64,000 bases of DNA from Heterohyrax brucei (taxonomy: Eukaryota; Chordata; Mammalia; Hyracoidea; Procaviidae), in assembly GCA_028571685.1 (NCBI GenBank), contig CM053162.1, positions 8,994,001-9,058,000 on the forward strand. The letters run 5' to 3'. The notes under the pieces were generated by a model. The model made no database searches, was not told where the DNA came from, and saw nothing but the letters and a program-made list of their open reading frames with translations. Below, in pieces: positions 41,286 to 53,010 of this stretch; the stretch's first letter is position 1, and every line of letters begins with the position of its first letter. A program made the position numbers and the translations under genes.

Positions 41286-42804
41286 ACCAGACTAGAAATG
41301 TAAGAATACGTGCAGCACACCTTACCAGTCCTTCTAAATCTTGTTCTCCTGCCATTGCAATAAAAGTACACCTGCACCAAAAATTAAGTGTATCTCATAG
41401 ACAGAAGAAGGTCACTGTATTGATACTAAAAATTATCAGCTAGACTGTATGAGAGGAAATCAGGACTCCTGCAAGTGTGGCTGGGTGCTCCTGTCTGAAA
41501 TTCTTTGAAGAAACCCGCACAGAATGCCGTGAGCACAGACATAAGGCTAGAAAGAGTGGAGCCAGTGTTCACTTGCCCTGCTCTGCCTGAGGATTGACTG
41601 TGAAATGGAACATGCATGGACTTCTAAGGTATCTTACTTAGCCCTTACTGCAGACCCACTTGGTTCCAAAGAACATAGGTCCTTTCCAGAAAATAGAGCA
41701 AGTTGCATCCTTGGTTCTTCTGCCATCTCTTCTAAGTCTTCGACCATCTCCTGGACTCTCCTTGGATCCTTGAGTAGGATGGAGAGGGCTCAGGTCAGTA
41801 GTTCCATATCCTTTTCATGCAACAAGCAAGGCTTTCCATGATCAAGCCTCCAGGAAAATTATTACTCTCCCGAAAGGCAACTCAAATTCTTAAGCACATA
41901 GGTCACCCTCAGCTCTTTCCCCAGCCCTCACCTGCTTCAGAGACCATAATCACTCAAGGAAAAACAAAGTAAAAATTCCCAACACCCTCTGCCTCCCAAT
42001 GGACCTGCTTTGCACACACGTGCAGCTGGAAAGCTGCTCTGGCTTGCAAACACCAGGCTCTCAATTGCAGTTAAACTGTGATGTTGCCATGGAAACAGCC
42101 CACTGAGGTGTTTCTCTGGCCAAATCCCAGACTAAGAACCTGCCTTCTGCCTGCCTTTCAGACACCCTCTGTGGTGGGCCTCTTGGGTGTCTGTGCTGCC
42201 CTGGCCTCCCCAGGGCAGCCCTTGAGCCTTAGTGGGGCTGTTAATGTCCCATTGTGTGTGTGTAAGTGTGTGCATTTGAGCCTGAGTATGTGCTTGTGAG
42301 TACACACTGGAGCACACATTTATTTTTTTGTAACCTAGTCCCTTTCAGCACACAAAAGGCACATTCTTGAGAAAACGAAAAAGAAATGTATTTTTTTTCC
42401 TGCATTCCAGTTGCCTGAGCTAAGCGAAGGAATGAATGGTTTGGGAAAAATCTCACACAGGAATAAATTTACAAGGGACAGCTGAGCGGATAAATTCAGT
42501 CCCCGAAGAGGGGCATTACGAGGCCTTTTGGCAGGAGCTTTGCCTCTTGTGCAGAGCTGTCTAATAAGAAAAACAGAGCAGGAGAAGGGGGAGATTTCAG
42601 GCCCACCCCAAAGTAAACCTCTCAGAAATTCACTCCCTCTAGCTCCTAGCATTTAAAGATGGGAGGAAGTCCTCTAACAAAGGCAAACCAATCTTCTCCC
42701 AGTTTGCTTCTATGTGCCTCTGTCTGCCGGGGACACTTGCTCTTGTTCCTCCATTCCAAGGTGGGTCACTCACACTTGCCCATCTTTGCTGGTTTGATCT
42801 GTTT
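41286..42804. other. Unannotated DNA
   Basis: 1.5 kb without recognised repeat. A TG-rich stretch lies at 42248-42300. Frames up to 105 codons (42335-42652 minus) lack known motifs; a host exon cannot be excluded. Confidence 0.35.
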
Positions 42805-42965
42805 TCTATATGTTGTTCTGGTTAGTTGCCACTGAGTCAGTTCCAACTCATGAATATTCCATGTGTCCGCAGTAGATCACCAGCTCTACCTTCCAAGACG
42901 CCTCCGGGTGGGTCAGAACCGCCAACCCTTGGGCTAGTAGTCAAACACTTAACAGTTTGTGCTAC
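42805..42965 (-). mobile_element. Degenerate AfroSINE-like copy
   Basis: GTTGCCACTGAGTCAGTTCC and AACTCATGAATATTCC are tail-complement like; GTGGGTCAGAACCGCCAACC resembles box B. Strongly diverged. Confidence 0.6.
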
Positions 42966-43839
42966 TCCTCATTTATCGTACACAAAGTTAGAGTTTGGTC
43001 CAGAAACAGTGATGGCTCTGTAGGAGCCCCTCAGTTGGGAAGAGGTCCAAAGCAGGACATAGGGAAGCCTGGGTGGGCAAGGTGCTAGAACTAGACTGTG
43101 GCCAGGAAAGAGAAGCCTTGCCAAGAGAAGGAGGCAATGATGACAGGGACTCTGGGCCCAAATCTTATGCTTTTTTCTTGAGTCCTCATAGTTATTTTCT
43201 ACACAGGTGGAGAATGAATTTGGGCCAGAATAATTTTTTGGGCACTTCTTCTCTCCCAAAAGGGGTATCAAAGATTTGTTTCCCCTCTGTTTCTTTACCC
43301 ATTCCTTGACACACCACAATTGGTGACTAGGTGCTAGAATTAGGAAAATATCTTTGGTATTTTGAGGTTTGAAAGCTCAGAATCCATATCCTCACCCTTT
43401 TCTTTGGAAACCAAATCCTCAGACTTTTAGAGTTGGAAATTACCTTCTGGTTTCTTAGCACAGCTTTTCCCAGGCTCTTTCACCCCTGAAGGACTCAGAC
43501 TCTAAGCCCAGCCCTCCGGGCTCCTCTGGGAGAGCTGCTGACTATCACCAGACATGCTGGAGTTGCATGTCTTGAGCTAGTGCTGAGCTCAAGTTACGCT
43601 AAACCTTCTGTACCAACCATCTGACTCCAGACTCCATCATTAGTCAGTGAGCTCAGCCCTGTGATGTGCTCTGTGACCAAAAAATACATAATTAATCCTT
43701 GCTCCCCACAGCCCAAAATTCTACTCATCGGGTGATTATTGCCAGTTTGATTTACTTTTGCTGCAATAAGTACACTGTATGCTTTTAATGTAGTAGTTTA
43801 ATGCCCAGGCAAGTGCTGCATCTGTTACCTGTCAAGTTC
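42966..43839. other. Unannotated DNA
   Basis: No repeat recognised. A 116-codon minus frame (42969-43319) shows no domain. Confidence 0.35.
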
Positions 43840-43985
43840 TGAGCCCTCGGCAATAACATTTCAGAGCCTCAGTCTCCTCATTTGCAAAACAGACATAACA
43901 CTATCTGTTTCGCCAGAAAGTTGTGAGGATTCAGCAGAACAGAGCTTGTAAAACTCTTACCTTAGTAGAAGCACAATGTAGGGGA
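43840..43985 (+). mobile_element. MIR
   Basis: GAGCCTCAGTCTCCTCATTT, TGCAAAACAGACATAA and GTTGTGAGGATTCAGCAGAA follow the MIR order. Confidence 0.8.
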
Positions 43986-44324
43986 TCAAAATAGCATTAT
44001 TATTATGAACAATAATTAGAGACCCTAGCTGGTCCCCCCTGATGGGACTACCATTCGGAAGACAGTATCCTTCTCTTCCAGCCCTTCTTACCAGTAATTC
44101 CCAGCTCAGAAAGATGTCTCAGAGAAGGTAGGAGAATGAGCAGCACCTGGTCTAGTTAGAACCTGTAGAATCTACCAGCTTCCTGCATGGTCCATTCAGT
44201 TGTGATTCTAAGCTATTTTCTTCTGGGGAATATTTTCATGACCCCAAGCTCCCTTAAAATAAATTATAATGTTATCAAAAATGAGTTTGTATCCCAAACT
44301 TGCCTCTTTTGAAAATAGTCTATT

Positions 44325-44530
44325 TTGAGTTTGTGTCTTTAGATAAGTCATGTCAATTCTCTGACCCTCAGTTTATTGATCTGTAAAGTGGGTGTATAAC
44401 AATTCCAATTGCACTAGGTGGTAAATATACAAAATATTTAGCATAAATGAATGATTAGCATTATCCTTGGTAGTTTTCTTAACATATGAAAGTCTGCCAT
44501 AAATGTGAAGTATTATTATTTTTCCTACAG
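44325..44530 (+). mobile_element. MIR, diverged
   Basis: TTCTCTGACCCTCAGTTTAT, TGATCTGTAAAGTGGGTG and later TATTATTATT. Confidence 0.7.
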
Positions 44531-44534
44531 TTTT

Positions 44535-45294
44535 GTGAGAAATCATAGATGAAACTGCTGGTACTGAACAAAGTACACATTAAGCATCTGACCCTGCCTC
44601 ACTATGGTGGCATGCAGAGTCTACAGGCACGATGCACAGCCTATACAACAAATTTGCTCAACAGATATATGAAGTGACAATACACCTTGTATTTTAGGTT
44701 ACAGACTAGGGGTGAAGGAATAAAAGGAGTAGCCTTGGGCACATTCCTGTCCTGCAGGGAATAGAAGTTGGTCAAATCCGTTTTAGAAAAGCACAGACAT
44801 TGGCTGTCAGGAGGAAGGTGGAGGAGGAGGTGGAAGCGGAGGCTCAGGCTGCTAGTCTAGTGTTCTGTGACTGTTAAACAGGCCACAAACATGTTCTCAG
44901 TAAGTAGATATTAAAAAATGGACAATTGTTTTGCTAAGCCTAAATTGAATGTGTGCTAGAGAGTGTTAAGCAATGTTAGAGAGGAAATTCACTGATCACT
45001 GATATTTATTTGTCATACCCTATTTCTTCAGAAAAGTCATAACTCCATTCTGTCCAAGAAATCTTGGTTTTCAGAAGAACCCAAAATTCAAGTATTAACT
45101 GTTTATTTCCAACAACAGATGAATTTATCCAAGAAAGAATAAGTAAAGATTTTCTGTATAGTGTGAATAACAATGACAGAATGACAAATGTCAGCCTAGA
45201 ACTCTCATATCCAGTTGGGCCACAGGAAAAGGGTAATCCCCAGGACAGCTTCCATGAGGATCTACATCCAAAACAAGCATACTAACAGCACACG
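44535..45294. other. Unannotated DNA with GGA-rich tract
   Basis: A purine-rich GGAGGAAGGTGGAGGAGGAG tract starts at about 44811. No gene recognised; a 73-codon frame at 45064-45285 has no known motif. Confidence 0.4.
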
Positions 45295-45490
45295 CTGATT
45301 GAAAACTTACAGTTTACTATGTGCCAAAAAATGTCTAAGCACTTTATATCCATCACTTCATTTAATTCTCCAGGCAATTCTCTGAGGTAGGTATTATAGT
45401 TATTACTATTATTTACAAAACAGAAAACTGAGCGTCAGTGGTATTACAGAATTTGCCCAACATTGCACAGTTCTCATACAGAAGAGTTAA
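45295..45490 (-). mobile_element. MIR
   Basis: TTACTATGTGCCAAAAAATG, CACTTCATTTAATTCTCCAG, TCTGAGGTAGGTATTATAG and GCCCAACATTGCACAG are the minus-strand image of MIR. Confidence 0.82.
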
Positions 45491-46740
45491 GATTCAGCTG
45501 AGGTCTGGCTACCTAAACCCAAGCCTGACTGTGGCCTTCCCTATAACATCACACTGTATTGTCCATTCTCGGCTTTGGGTGTGCCACAGACTGTTAATTG
45601 TCTCCCAGTGTCTGTTCTTACCCCCTTGCTCAGTAATAGAGCTCCATAAGAGTTAACTGGGCACATTTATAATAAACATATTTCCCAGTCTTTCTTGCAG
45701 CTAGATACAGGCATGTCAATACTATTGGCCAGCTGGATATAAGCAGAAAAACATGTTCAATTTCAGGAAAATGTGCTTAGAGAGAAGGCTTATATCTTCC
45801 GCTTCTTTTTCTATGTTTCCAGCTATCTAAAATGCAAATGTGATGACAAAATTTGGAGCAATAATCTTGGACTTCAAGATGAAAACTGCATGTTGAAGAT
45901 GACATAAGAATGATATACATTGAGCTTGAGTCACTGATAATTTTGAATAGACCATAATAACCCTGGTCTGATTCTAAGCATCTAATGTTAGAGACAAATA
46001 AACCTTAATTTGCTTAAATCACTGTTATTTCAGATTTTCTATCATTCAGCTAATGTAATTCTAATATATAGTAACACCTCTCCCTACTTAAAGGCATTGT
46101 CCTTTTCTGCATTCTCCTTCTTTTCCTCCACAAAATTTTATCCAAACAGATTCAAATTACATGTATTGGATCAATGGCAGATCACCAATGTGGTATTAGG
46201 ATAGCTTGGGGCTGGAGAAGGAAAGAGTGAGTTAGGTCCAAGAACTTAGGCCTGGCCAACAGAGAGGGAGTGGCTCCAACCCAGTTCTTCCTGCTCAATT
46301 AGCTTCCCTGCCCATTTATGAGGCAAAGCATGAGTCTTGCCAACAAAACTGTCTTTCCAAGAAAATTAATTCAAGTCATCCTGCTTCTCTGGTTCCTCTC
46401 CTGCCATTATTCTCAGAATGTCTTAAGATCGTGATGTGGCTGTCGTGGAACATCTGTCTTCAGCCCCACACAGCACTACCAAGTTCCAGACAGGATCACA
46501 CCAGGCCGAACTGGATTTTCCTCTCCTCTGTGTGTCATCCTTGCTTATCTTCCAGGACAATCCAATGAGCACAGCTGCAACGACCAAAGAGACTGTTCTT
46601 ACTGTGTCCAAGGAAATGCTTGGAAGAGTTCCAGGATGGAAAAGACCTAAAATTGTCCTGAATCACAAAGTTCTAGGGCTGCAGGGACAATAGGGGTAAT
46701 TTTCCCAAGAAATAAATGACCTTACAGTTGAGGAACCCAT
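45491..46740. other. Unannotated DNA
   Basis: 1.25 kb; no repeat or gene recognised. 46436-46693 holds an 85-codon plus frame without known motif. Confidence 0.4.
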
Positions 46741-46749
46741 ATGAAGTTC

Positions 46750-47115
46750 AAACACTTTGTTATTACCTCTGGTAACAAATTACTGTCAAAAGCAACAATA
46801 ATATTTAGCAAGTTGTTTCTATGTGCCCAGCACTGAACTTAGCATTTACAATGGATTATATTATTTAGGAGCCCTGGAGGTTCAGTAGCTAAGAGCTCAG
46901 CTGCAAACCAAAGGGTTGGCCACTTAGAATATGCCAACCACTCCTTGGAAACCTATGGGGCAGTTCTACTCCATCATACAGGGTCACTAGGAGTCAGAAT
47001 TGACTCAACAGCAATGGGTTTGGTTTTTTATCTATTATTTAGTCCTAAGCCTTACAACAACACTATGAGACAGGCTCAGGTTTAAATAACTTTCCTGATT
47101 TTACATAGCAAACAA
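46750..47115 (-). mobile_element. MIR, split by an AfroSINE
   Basis: GTTTCTATGTGCCCAGCACT on the left and CCTTACAACAACACTATGAG, GACAGGCTC on the right of the SINE at 46869-47032 form one MIR. Confidence 0.75.
46869..47032 (+). mobile_element. AfroSINE with 10-bp target duplication
   Basis: TATTATTTAG at 46859-46868 and 47033-47042. Head GAGCCCTGGAGGTTCAGTAG, box B region GGCCACTTAGAATATG is mutated, tail CAGCAATGGGTTTGGTTTTT. Confidence 0.94.
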
Positions 47116-47322
47116 ATGCCTGGGTAAGAATTCAAACCAAGTTTATTTGTTGCTTTATACTAATGGCACCGCTTTTTGCATCATTCTACCAATTCATTAC
47201 TTGACAAAGCAAGAAAAATCACTATTCTTCCTCCACACAGTCAAGCAAATCTAAACAGCTTGGAGTCTCTCAGAGTTGTTGCTTATCAACACACGTTGCT
47301 GCTCTAGGGGGTCACACAAGAT

Positions 47323-47414
47323 ATTGACATATGCCAAAGCCAAAAAAGCCAAGTGCCGTCGAGTCGGATCCGACTCGACGGCACTTGGCTTTTATGGCTT
47401 TGGCATGTGTCAAT
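47323..47414. repeat. 92-bp near-perfect palindrome centred on GGATCC
   Basis: The two 46-base arms match at 44 positions; the inner 25 bases of each arm match perfectly. The core GCCAAGTGCCGTCGAGTC / GGATCC is the AfroSINE tail complement followed by its own reverse. The outer 20 bases (ATTGACATATGCCAAAGCC and its image) are not SINE, and the right outer end runs into the mariner terminus at 47406. Confidence 0.96.
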
Positions 47415-47958
47415 TAAGTTTGCAAACTCATCCTACAAAACGTGCTACATACCTCATTGCTGAATATCACTACAGTCACCTTTGAAGTACTCCTCTTGGG
47501 AAGCTCTGCAACAATACCAGCAACTAATCTACCCTTCAAAGCAATTTTAGAAGTCTTTTTCTGGGATGGCCATCAGAGCTATCATCGTATTATCCTTGAT
47601 GTCCTGAATGGCATCAAAATGTCTTCCTTTCAATATTTCCTTTGTCTCTGGGTAAAGAAAAAAGTCCCTGGGGGCCAGATCAGGTGAGCAGGTACAGTGT
47701 TCCAGTATAGTTATTTGCTTACTGGCTAAAAACTCCCTCACAAATATGCAATTAAGTTTGTGAACTTGCCACCTTGCCACTGTGCACAATGACCATTCCA
47801 GAAAGAGTTCCAAAATTTCTTTGAAGGGTGGCCTAGGTGCTGGTGTCGGTGCATAGCTTCCCAAGAGGAGTACTTCAAAACTGGCTGTAGTGATATTCAG
47901 CAAAGAGGTATGTAGCACTTAGAACAACTAAGTTCATGGACTTAACTGTTAGACCACA
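47406..47958 (-). mobile_element. Mariner-derived non-autonomous element, second copy
   Basis: Right end TTAGACCACA followed by TA (47959-47960); left end TGTGTCAATTAAG preceded by CA. Arms 47406-47570 and 47800-47958 are inverted copies (CTTTGAAGTACTCCTCTTGG against CCAAGAGGAGTACTTCAAA). Centre is a transposase C-terminal fragment. Opposite orientation to the copy at 36309 but the same internal structure. Confidence 0.85.
47560..47760 (-). pseudogene. Mariner transposase C-terminal fragment
   Basis: Minus-strand FVREFLASKQITILEHCTCS and PDLAPRDFFLYPETKE keep Asp in SPDLAPRD, unlike the 36516 copy. The frame then reads on into the inverted arm. N-terminal catalytic part absent. Confidence 0.82.
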
Positions 47959-48109
47959 TAGACAGTTCCACCTCTGGGGGATTCTAAAATCTACAGCGAA
48001 AACAAAGTTGGATTTCACTACTACACACTGGCACCAACTTGAGCAACTGCTTTCAAGGTTTAGGAAAACACATGATATTAGAATTTCCCAACCTTTGTAT
48101 GCCTCTTAC

Positions 48110-48790
48110 TGATTTATTCAGTCATTTGAGAAGTATTTATTGACTCAAATAAAACCATACTCAGCATTAGGGAATCAAGTGTTGAACAAAGTAGATACAT
48201 GGTGCCTGACTTTAAGGAGAGCTCCCCTGGGAAATATAAGAAATAAATAATTTCACAAACAATTATCAATGGCAATTCTGATAATTGCCATAAAGGAAGA
48301 GTTCAAACTACCACAGGAGCAAATAAAAGGGACACTGACCTGTCTGAAGAAATAAAATGTGAGAAGACCCTGAAGTGGATGGAAACTTGGTGAATTCCAG
48401 ACACTGAAAGAAAGCTGGAATAATTAAAGCATGGAACAGGCTATGAATGCTAAAGAAATACTGGGCATCAGATCATTAAAGACTTAATAGGCCATCTTAA
48501 TAATACTAGATTTGATCCTAAGAAAAATGATGAGTCATTGGAGATTTTTACACAGAAGAATGGTATAATCAGATGTGCGTTTACAAATTGTTAAGCTAGG
48601 TGGTTAGTACAGACATTGGAGTGGGTCAACAGTAGGTGTGGAAAGGCCACTCAGAGGCTGGTGACAGTCCTCTAGGTGATTAATGATAACAGTATGGACA
48701 AAGGACAGCAGCAGAGGAGACAGCAAGAAGTGGATGGGACTAAGTAACAGAATTATCAGGAGCTGTTGAAACATTGAATTGTATATGGGA
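48110..48790 (+). repeat. Old mammalian repeat, first part, family unassigned
   Basis: It begins ATTTATTCAGTCATTTGAGA, AGTATTTATTGACTC and continues in the order of a widespread non-coding mammalian repeat (GTGGAAAGGCCACTCAG, CAGTCCTCTAGGTGATTAATG). The remainder lies at 51990-52470, so L1 and MaLR insertions separate the two parts. AAGAATGAT occurs at both edges (48813, 51996). Confidence 0.55.
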
Positions 48791-48889
48791 CAGGAGAAGT
48801 GTGAAAAAGAATGATGCTAGTCTCATAAGATTTGGTTCCTTTGTTTGAAGATTAAAGTTGTGGTTTCACAGAACATCCCAGTAGATTGA

Positions 48890-50410
48890 CCAGATATTGT
48901 ATTTAGTAATTAGACTGTGTCTGCTAGCTCATTGTGTAGTATCTGGATCTTAAAAGCTTGCAAGTGCCCATCCAAGGCACAACAATTGTTCTTTATTTCT
49001 CTGGAACAACAGAGGAAAACAGAGAGTCGAGAATAGAAAGAGGAAATGGAATGCGTGGTTAATCTCTTCCATGAACAATCACCCCCTTTGCCATAAGACA
49101 GAAGAACAAAATGGTGCTCAACTATCACTACTGAACATTTTGATCCAAGAAAAATTCTATAGAAGATCCTGACCAAAAGGGGAAAATGTAGAACAGAATT
49201 TCAAATTTTCAAGAAAACCAGATTTTCCAGATCCATGGAAACTGGATTAATACCCAAAGTTACTGCCCTGAGATAATCTTTAAACTTAAAACTAAAAATA
49301 TCCCCATAAACCTTCTTAAAACTAAGTAACAGTTTAGCGGTTCAGTGCTATATCTGCTAACCAAAAGGTCAGGTGCTCCTTGGAAACTCTATGTGGTAGT
49401 TCTACTCTGATCTATAGGGTCTCTCTGTGTCAGAATCAACTCAGCAGTCGTGGGTGGGTAGTAATGAATTCCTACCTTGAACTCTATGCTCTTTTAAGAT
49501 CTACCTACACGGAATCAAGCTGTCAACAGCAACCAGAAAGATCTCATATGCACCTTAAAGGGCAGCAAGAGTTTGTTAATGGGAGAGGAACAACTCATAA
49601 AATAAGGATGAGAATAGTTGCACAATTTCAAAAACATGAAGAAAGACACCAAATCATACATGTGGAAACTATTGAATTCATAATGGGGAATACAGTACAA
49701 CTTGTCCAACGAAAGGTCATGAAAGTTCCATAGATGCTTCTGAGATCCTTGAGGGTCCAAATTACTAGGCTAAGGGCTGTGGGGACCATGGTCTTGGACA
49801 ACATCTAGCTCAACTGGTATAATTTAGTTTATAAAGAAATTGTTTAACTTTCTACTTCAGTGAGCAGTGCCTGGCTTATTAAAAGCTTCTAAGCAGCCAT
49901 CTAAGATATTCCACTTGTCTCAGGTCAATGGGAGCATGAGAGAATGAAGAAAACCAAAGATACAAGGAAGAGATTAGTCTAATGGAATAATGGAACACAA
50001 GTGCTACAGCCTCCGTAGACTCAGTCCATCACAACTAGATGGTTCTTGGCTTACACCACTGGCTGCTCTGACAGGGAGGGTCCCAGATAGAGCTGGAGGA
50101 AATTGCAAAACACAATTGTTCTGCAAAAATGTAGAACACAATTCTAACTCCTATTCCCTAAGAAAAAACAGACTTCTTATCTGACAGAGACTGGAGAAAC
50201 CCCAAGAGTACACCCTTGGATACCATCTGTAACCCAATAAGAAAGTCACTCCTGAGGTTTACTCTCCATCAAAGATTAGAAGACCCATAAAACAAAATGA
50301 AACTAAAAGCACACCATCCCACAGGCAAGGATGAGAAAGCAGGAGAGGACAGGAAAGTTGGTAATAGGAAACCCAAGGTCAAGAAGGTGAGATTGTTAAC
50401 ATGTTAAAGG
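48890..50410 (+). mobile_element. Old L1 3'UTR region
   Basis: AAAAGCTTGCAAGTGCCCAT, GAACATTTTGATCCAAGAAA and, after the SINE, GGGGACCATGGTCTTGG, GGCTTATTAAAAGCTTCTAAG correspond to L1 3'UTR wording as in 34670-35640. A long open frame (49380-49733) has no known motif. Confidence 0.6.
49326..49468 (+). mobile_element. AfroSINE, 5' truncated
   Basis: CAGTTTAGCGGTTCAGTGCT, CTGCTAACCAAAAGGTCAGG to GTCAGAATCAACTCAGCAGTC. Lacks the first bases of the head. Confidence 0.85.
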
Positions 50411-50419
50411 GTTGGTAAT

Positions 50420-50940
50420 TGTTTAATCAGCCAGTGTTCCTCTAACAGACTTACCATGAGTGAGTGTCTTTAAAAAGAGAAATGTTTACCTTTACCAGTG
50501 CAGTTGGCTACAAGTCCAAATTCAGGATGTCCACTCCAGGGGAAGGCTTTCTCCTTTGTTGGTTCTGGAGGAAATTTCTTGTGTTGCATCAGTCTTGGTT
50601 CAGGGAGCATCTTAGTACAGGAACCTCAGGTCTAAAGGATGTGCTCTTCTCCCAGTGCTGCTTTCTTGATGATCATATGGAGGTTCCCAATTCTCTTCTT
50701 GTTTCCCTTCCCTTTTATCTCCTGTAGGATGAAACTATAAAGGGTAGTACATGCCATACTCCAGGGACACTCCCTTTACACTGGAGTAGGGAGGTGATTT
50801 TATGAAGGGATTTAGAGGCCCACCCTAATCCTCTAACATACAGCATAGGAAATCACAAAATGGAGGACGATCACAGAATACAGGGAATCCTGGACCAGCC
50901 AAATACATATTTTTAGGGGGACTCAATTCAATCCATGACA
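50420..50940 (-). mobile_element. MaLR-like LTR
   Basis: Minus strand TGTCATGGATTGAATTGAGTC at 50940 to TGATTAAACA at 50420. Contains the CAAGAAAGCAGCACTGGGAG block of the other LTRs. Confidence 0.85.
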
Positions 50941-51567
50941 TTCCATCCTTTGGCACCCCAAAAATCACGTTTGAAATATAACACATTCATCCCATCATAG
51001 CAAAAGTCATGGCAAAAACATGTCTATCCCGTAAGATAGAAGTCTTAAATCAGTTCCAAGTCCAAAAGACAAAAAACTCTTCTTCATCTGTGAAACCTAG
51101 AATACAAGCTATTTGCTTCCAAAGCTACAATAGCAGAGCAGGCACACTTTAGACATTTGCATTACAAATGAGAGAAATGTCAGGGAAAGAAAGCATTAAC
51201 AGGCAACAAGCAAGTCAAGAGAACACATTACATTAGCCATGAAAGCTTTGAAACAAATCTTTCATTTTCTGAGACGTTTTACACATCAGCATTGCCCTCC
51301 AGACTTTAGATATCGGCCACACTCTACAGGCTCTGAGTGGAGACCTGTGGCCCTGTGCTACAACTCTGCCTTTTAGGCCCACTTGGACAGCAACTCTGCC
51401 CCCTCAGCTTTTGGTGCACTCTAAGATCGATTGAGTGGCAATTCCACCCTTACAAACACGGAAATCCCTGGCTCCACCCTTTCAATCTCCCAAGGTCATG
51501 GCCATACTTTTTGAGACTGAGGCAACTCAGCTTCTCAAGCTCTTTGTCTCTTCAGCTTCTGTTGTTA
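50941..51567 (-). mobile_element. MaLR internal sequence
   Basis: TTCCATCCTTTGGCACCCCA, CATTTGCATTACAAATGAGAG and the later GCAACTCTGCCCCCTCAGC, CTTTTGGTGCACTCT match the complement of MaLR internal regions, which are non-coding. Directly joined to the LTR start at 50940, so that LTR is the 3' one. Confidence 0.6.
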
Positions 51568-51831
51568 TGGCCTCACACCATCAAGAAAGCAGTGCCAGGA
51601 GAAGAGCATGTCCTTCAGACCCGAGGTTACTGCACCAAGATGCTCCCTGAACAAAGACTGATGCAACACAAGGATTTTCCTTCACAGCTGACAAGGGGGA
51701 AAGGCTTCCCTGTAGCAGACATTCTGAACTTGGCCTTGTAGCCTACCAGACTGTGTAAAAATAAACTTACCTTTGTTAAAGCCATCCACTTTATGATATT
51801 TCTGTTAGAGCAGCACTGGATGACTAAAACA
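51568..51831 (+). mobile_element. MaLR-like LTR, 3' half, opposite orientation
   Basis: CCTCACACCATCAAGAAAGC to GGATGACTAAAACA; corresponds to bases about 265-530 of the LTR at 6815-7348. AATAAA at about 51762. Confidence 0.85.
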
Positions 51832-51989
51832 GTAATCAACATCACAAAACAATTATGTGTACTAATTCTTTGGTAAGAATCTAGTTTGTTCTGTAAACTG
51901 TCAGCAAACTAGTACAATGAAAAAATTGTTGAATTGGTACATATGCAGATGTATATATTATCAACCACAGCAACAAAAATAAAATTAAT

Positions 51990-52470
51990 TAAAAATAAAA
52001 AGAATGATATGAGAGATGACTTCTAGGTTTCTAGAAAGAGCAGCTAAATGGAGCTGCTGCCATTTAATGAAGGAGGATCACTGGAGGTGACTTCGGGGGA
52101 GAAGATGGCTGCAGAGTTTGGGACATGCTACGTTTGGGGTTCAGGAAACATAGTCAAGTAGAGATTTTCAGCGTCAGCTGCACATATGAGTGTGGAGCTC
52201 AAAAGAGAGCTCTTGTTTAGAGATGTAAATTGGAGCGTTCTAATCCTGTAGATGACATTTAAAGCCATGTAAGTAGTCAAGATCTCCCAGAGAAAATAGG
52301 ATGAGATTAAAAGATGGCCTAAGATCAAAACCTGAGGAATTGTAAAATTAAAAGTTGGGCAAAATAAAAACATCCATCAAAGAAAACTGGGAAGAAATGG
52401 ACAGAGAGGCAGAAAGGAATATATGGCCACAGAAAGCAGTAGAGTGTTACAATGTGGGAAAAACTCTGTA
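51990..52470 (+). repeat. Old mammalian repeat, second part
   Basis: AGAGATGACTTCTAGGTTTC, TAGAAAG, then GGAGGATCACTGGAGGTGAC, GGAGCTCAAAAGAGAGCTC, ACCTGAGGAATTGTAA continue the element at 48110-48790 in the same order. Confidence 0.55.
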
Positions 52471-52504
52471 GAGGATAAGTAAAATGGGGAAAATAATGGT
52501 GCCC

Positions 52505-52718
52505 ATTACCCATAAACCTGTTGCTGTTGAGTCCATTTCTACTCACAGTGGCCCTATAGGACAGAGTAGAACTGCTCCTATAGCATTTCCAAGGCTGTAA
52601 ATCTTTAGTGAAGCAGAAAGAACGCCACATCTTTTCCCAAGGGAGCAGCTGGTGGGTTCAAAACACTCGTCTTTCAGTTAGTATCTGAGAGCTTAACGAC
52701 TGTACCACCAAGGTTCCT
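52505..52718 (-). mobile_element. AfroSINE (long form)
   Basis: Plus strand: ACCTGTTGCTGTTGAGTCCA to TGTACCACCAAGGTTCC, including CAAGGCTGTAAATCTTTAGT. Confidence 0.9.
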
Positions 52719-52849
52719 TTTAGTGTCCGTTAGAGACAGCAATATATACTTACTAGCAAAGGTCATTTCAATTGTTTGATGAGGGTGGACACCAAATTGC
52801 AGTAAACAGTAAATTGGAGCTAAGAATGTGGAGATAACTGCCTTTAAGA

Positions 52850-53010
52850 CAAAAACCAAACTTGTTGCTGTTGAGTCAATTCTGACTAATAACAACCCTA
52901 TACAACAGAGTAGAACTGTCCCATAGAGTTTTCAAGAAGTGCCTGGTAGATATGAATTGCTGACCTTTTTGGTTTGCAGCAATGTCGCCAGAGTTTCCAC
53001 CAGTGTCTAT
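52850..53010 (-). mobile_element. AfroSINE
   Basis: Plus strand: AAACTTGTTGCTGTTGAGTC to GCAATGTCGCCAGAGTTTCC. Diverged at the head. Confidence 0.88.

Larger units (their letters stand above)
50420..51831. mobile_element. MaLR element with opposite LTR ends, flanked by GTAAT
   Basis: GTAAT stands at 50415-50419 and 51832-51836. Inside: an almost complete LTR on the minus strand (50420-50940), then 600 bases of MaLR internal sequence, then the 3' half of a similar LTR on the plus strand (51568-51831). Both outer ends are LTR 3' ends (...TAAACA / ...TAAAACA). A normal element has its LTRs in the same direction. Confidence 0.75.

Noticed and set aside
41286..42804. Host exons in the repeat-poor stretch
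   Set aside because: Candidate splice sites and short frames exist but nothing distinguishes them from chance without transcript or cross-species data.
49380..49733. 117-codon frame in an L1 3'UTR region as a novel gene
   Set aside because: Starts in SINE sequence, no motif, surrounded by degenerate repeats; chance openness is likely.
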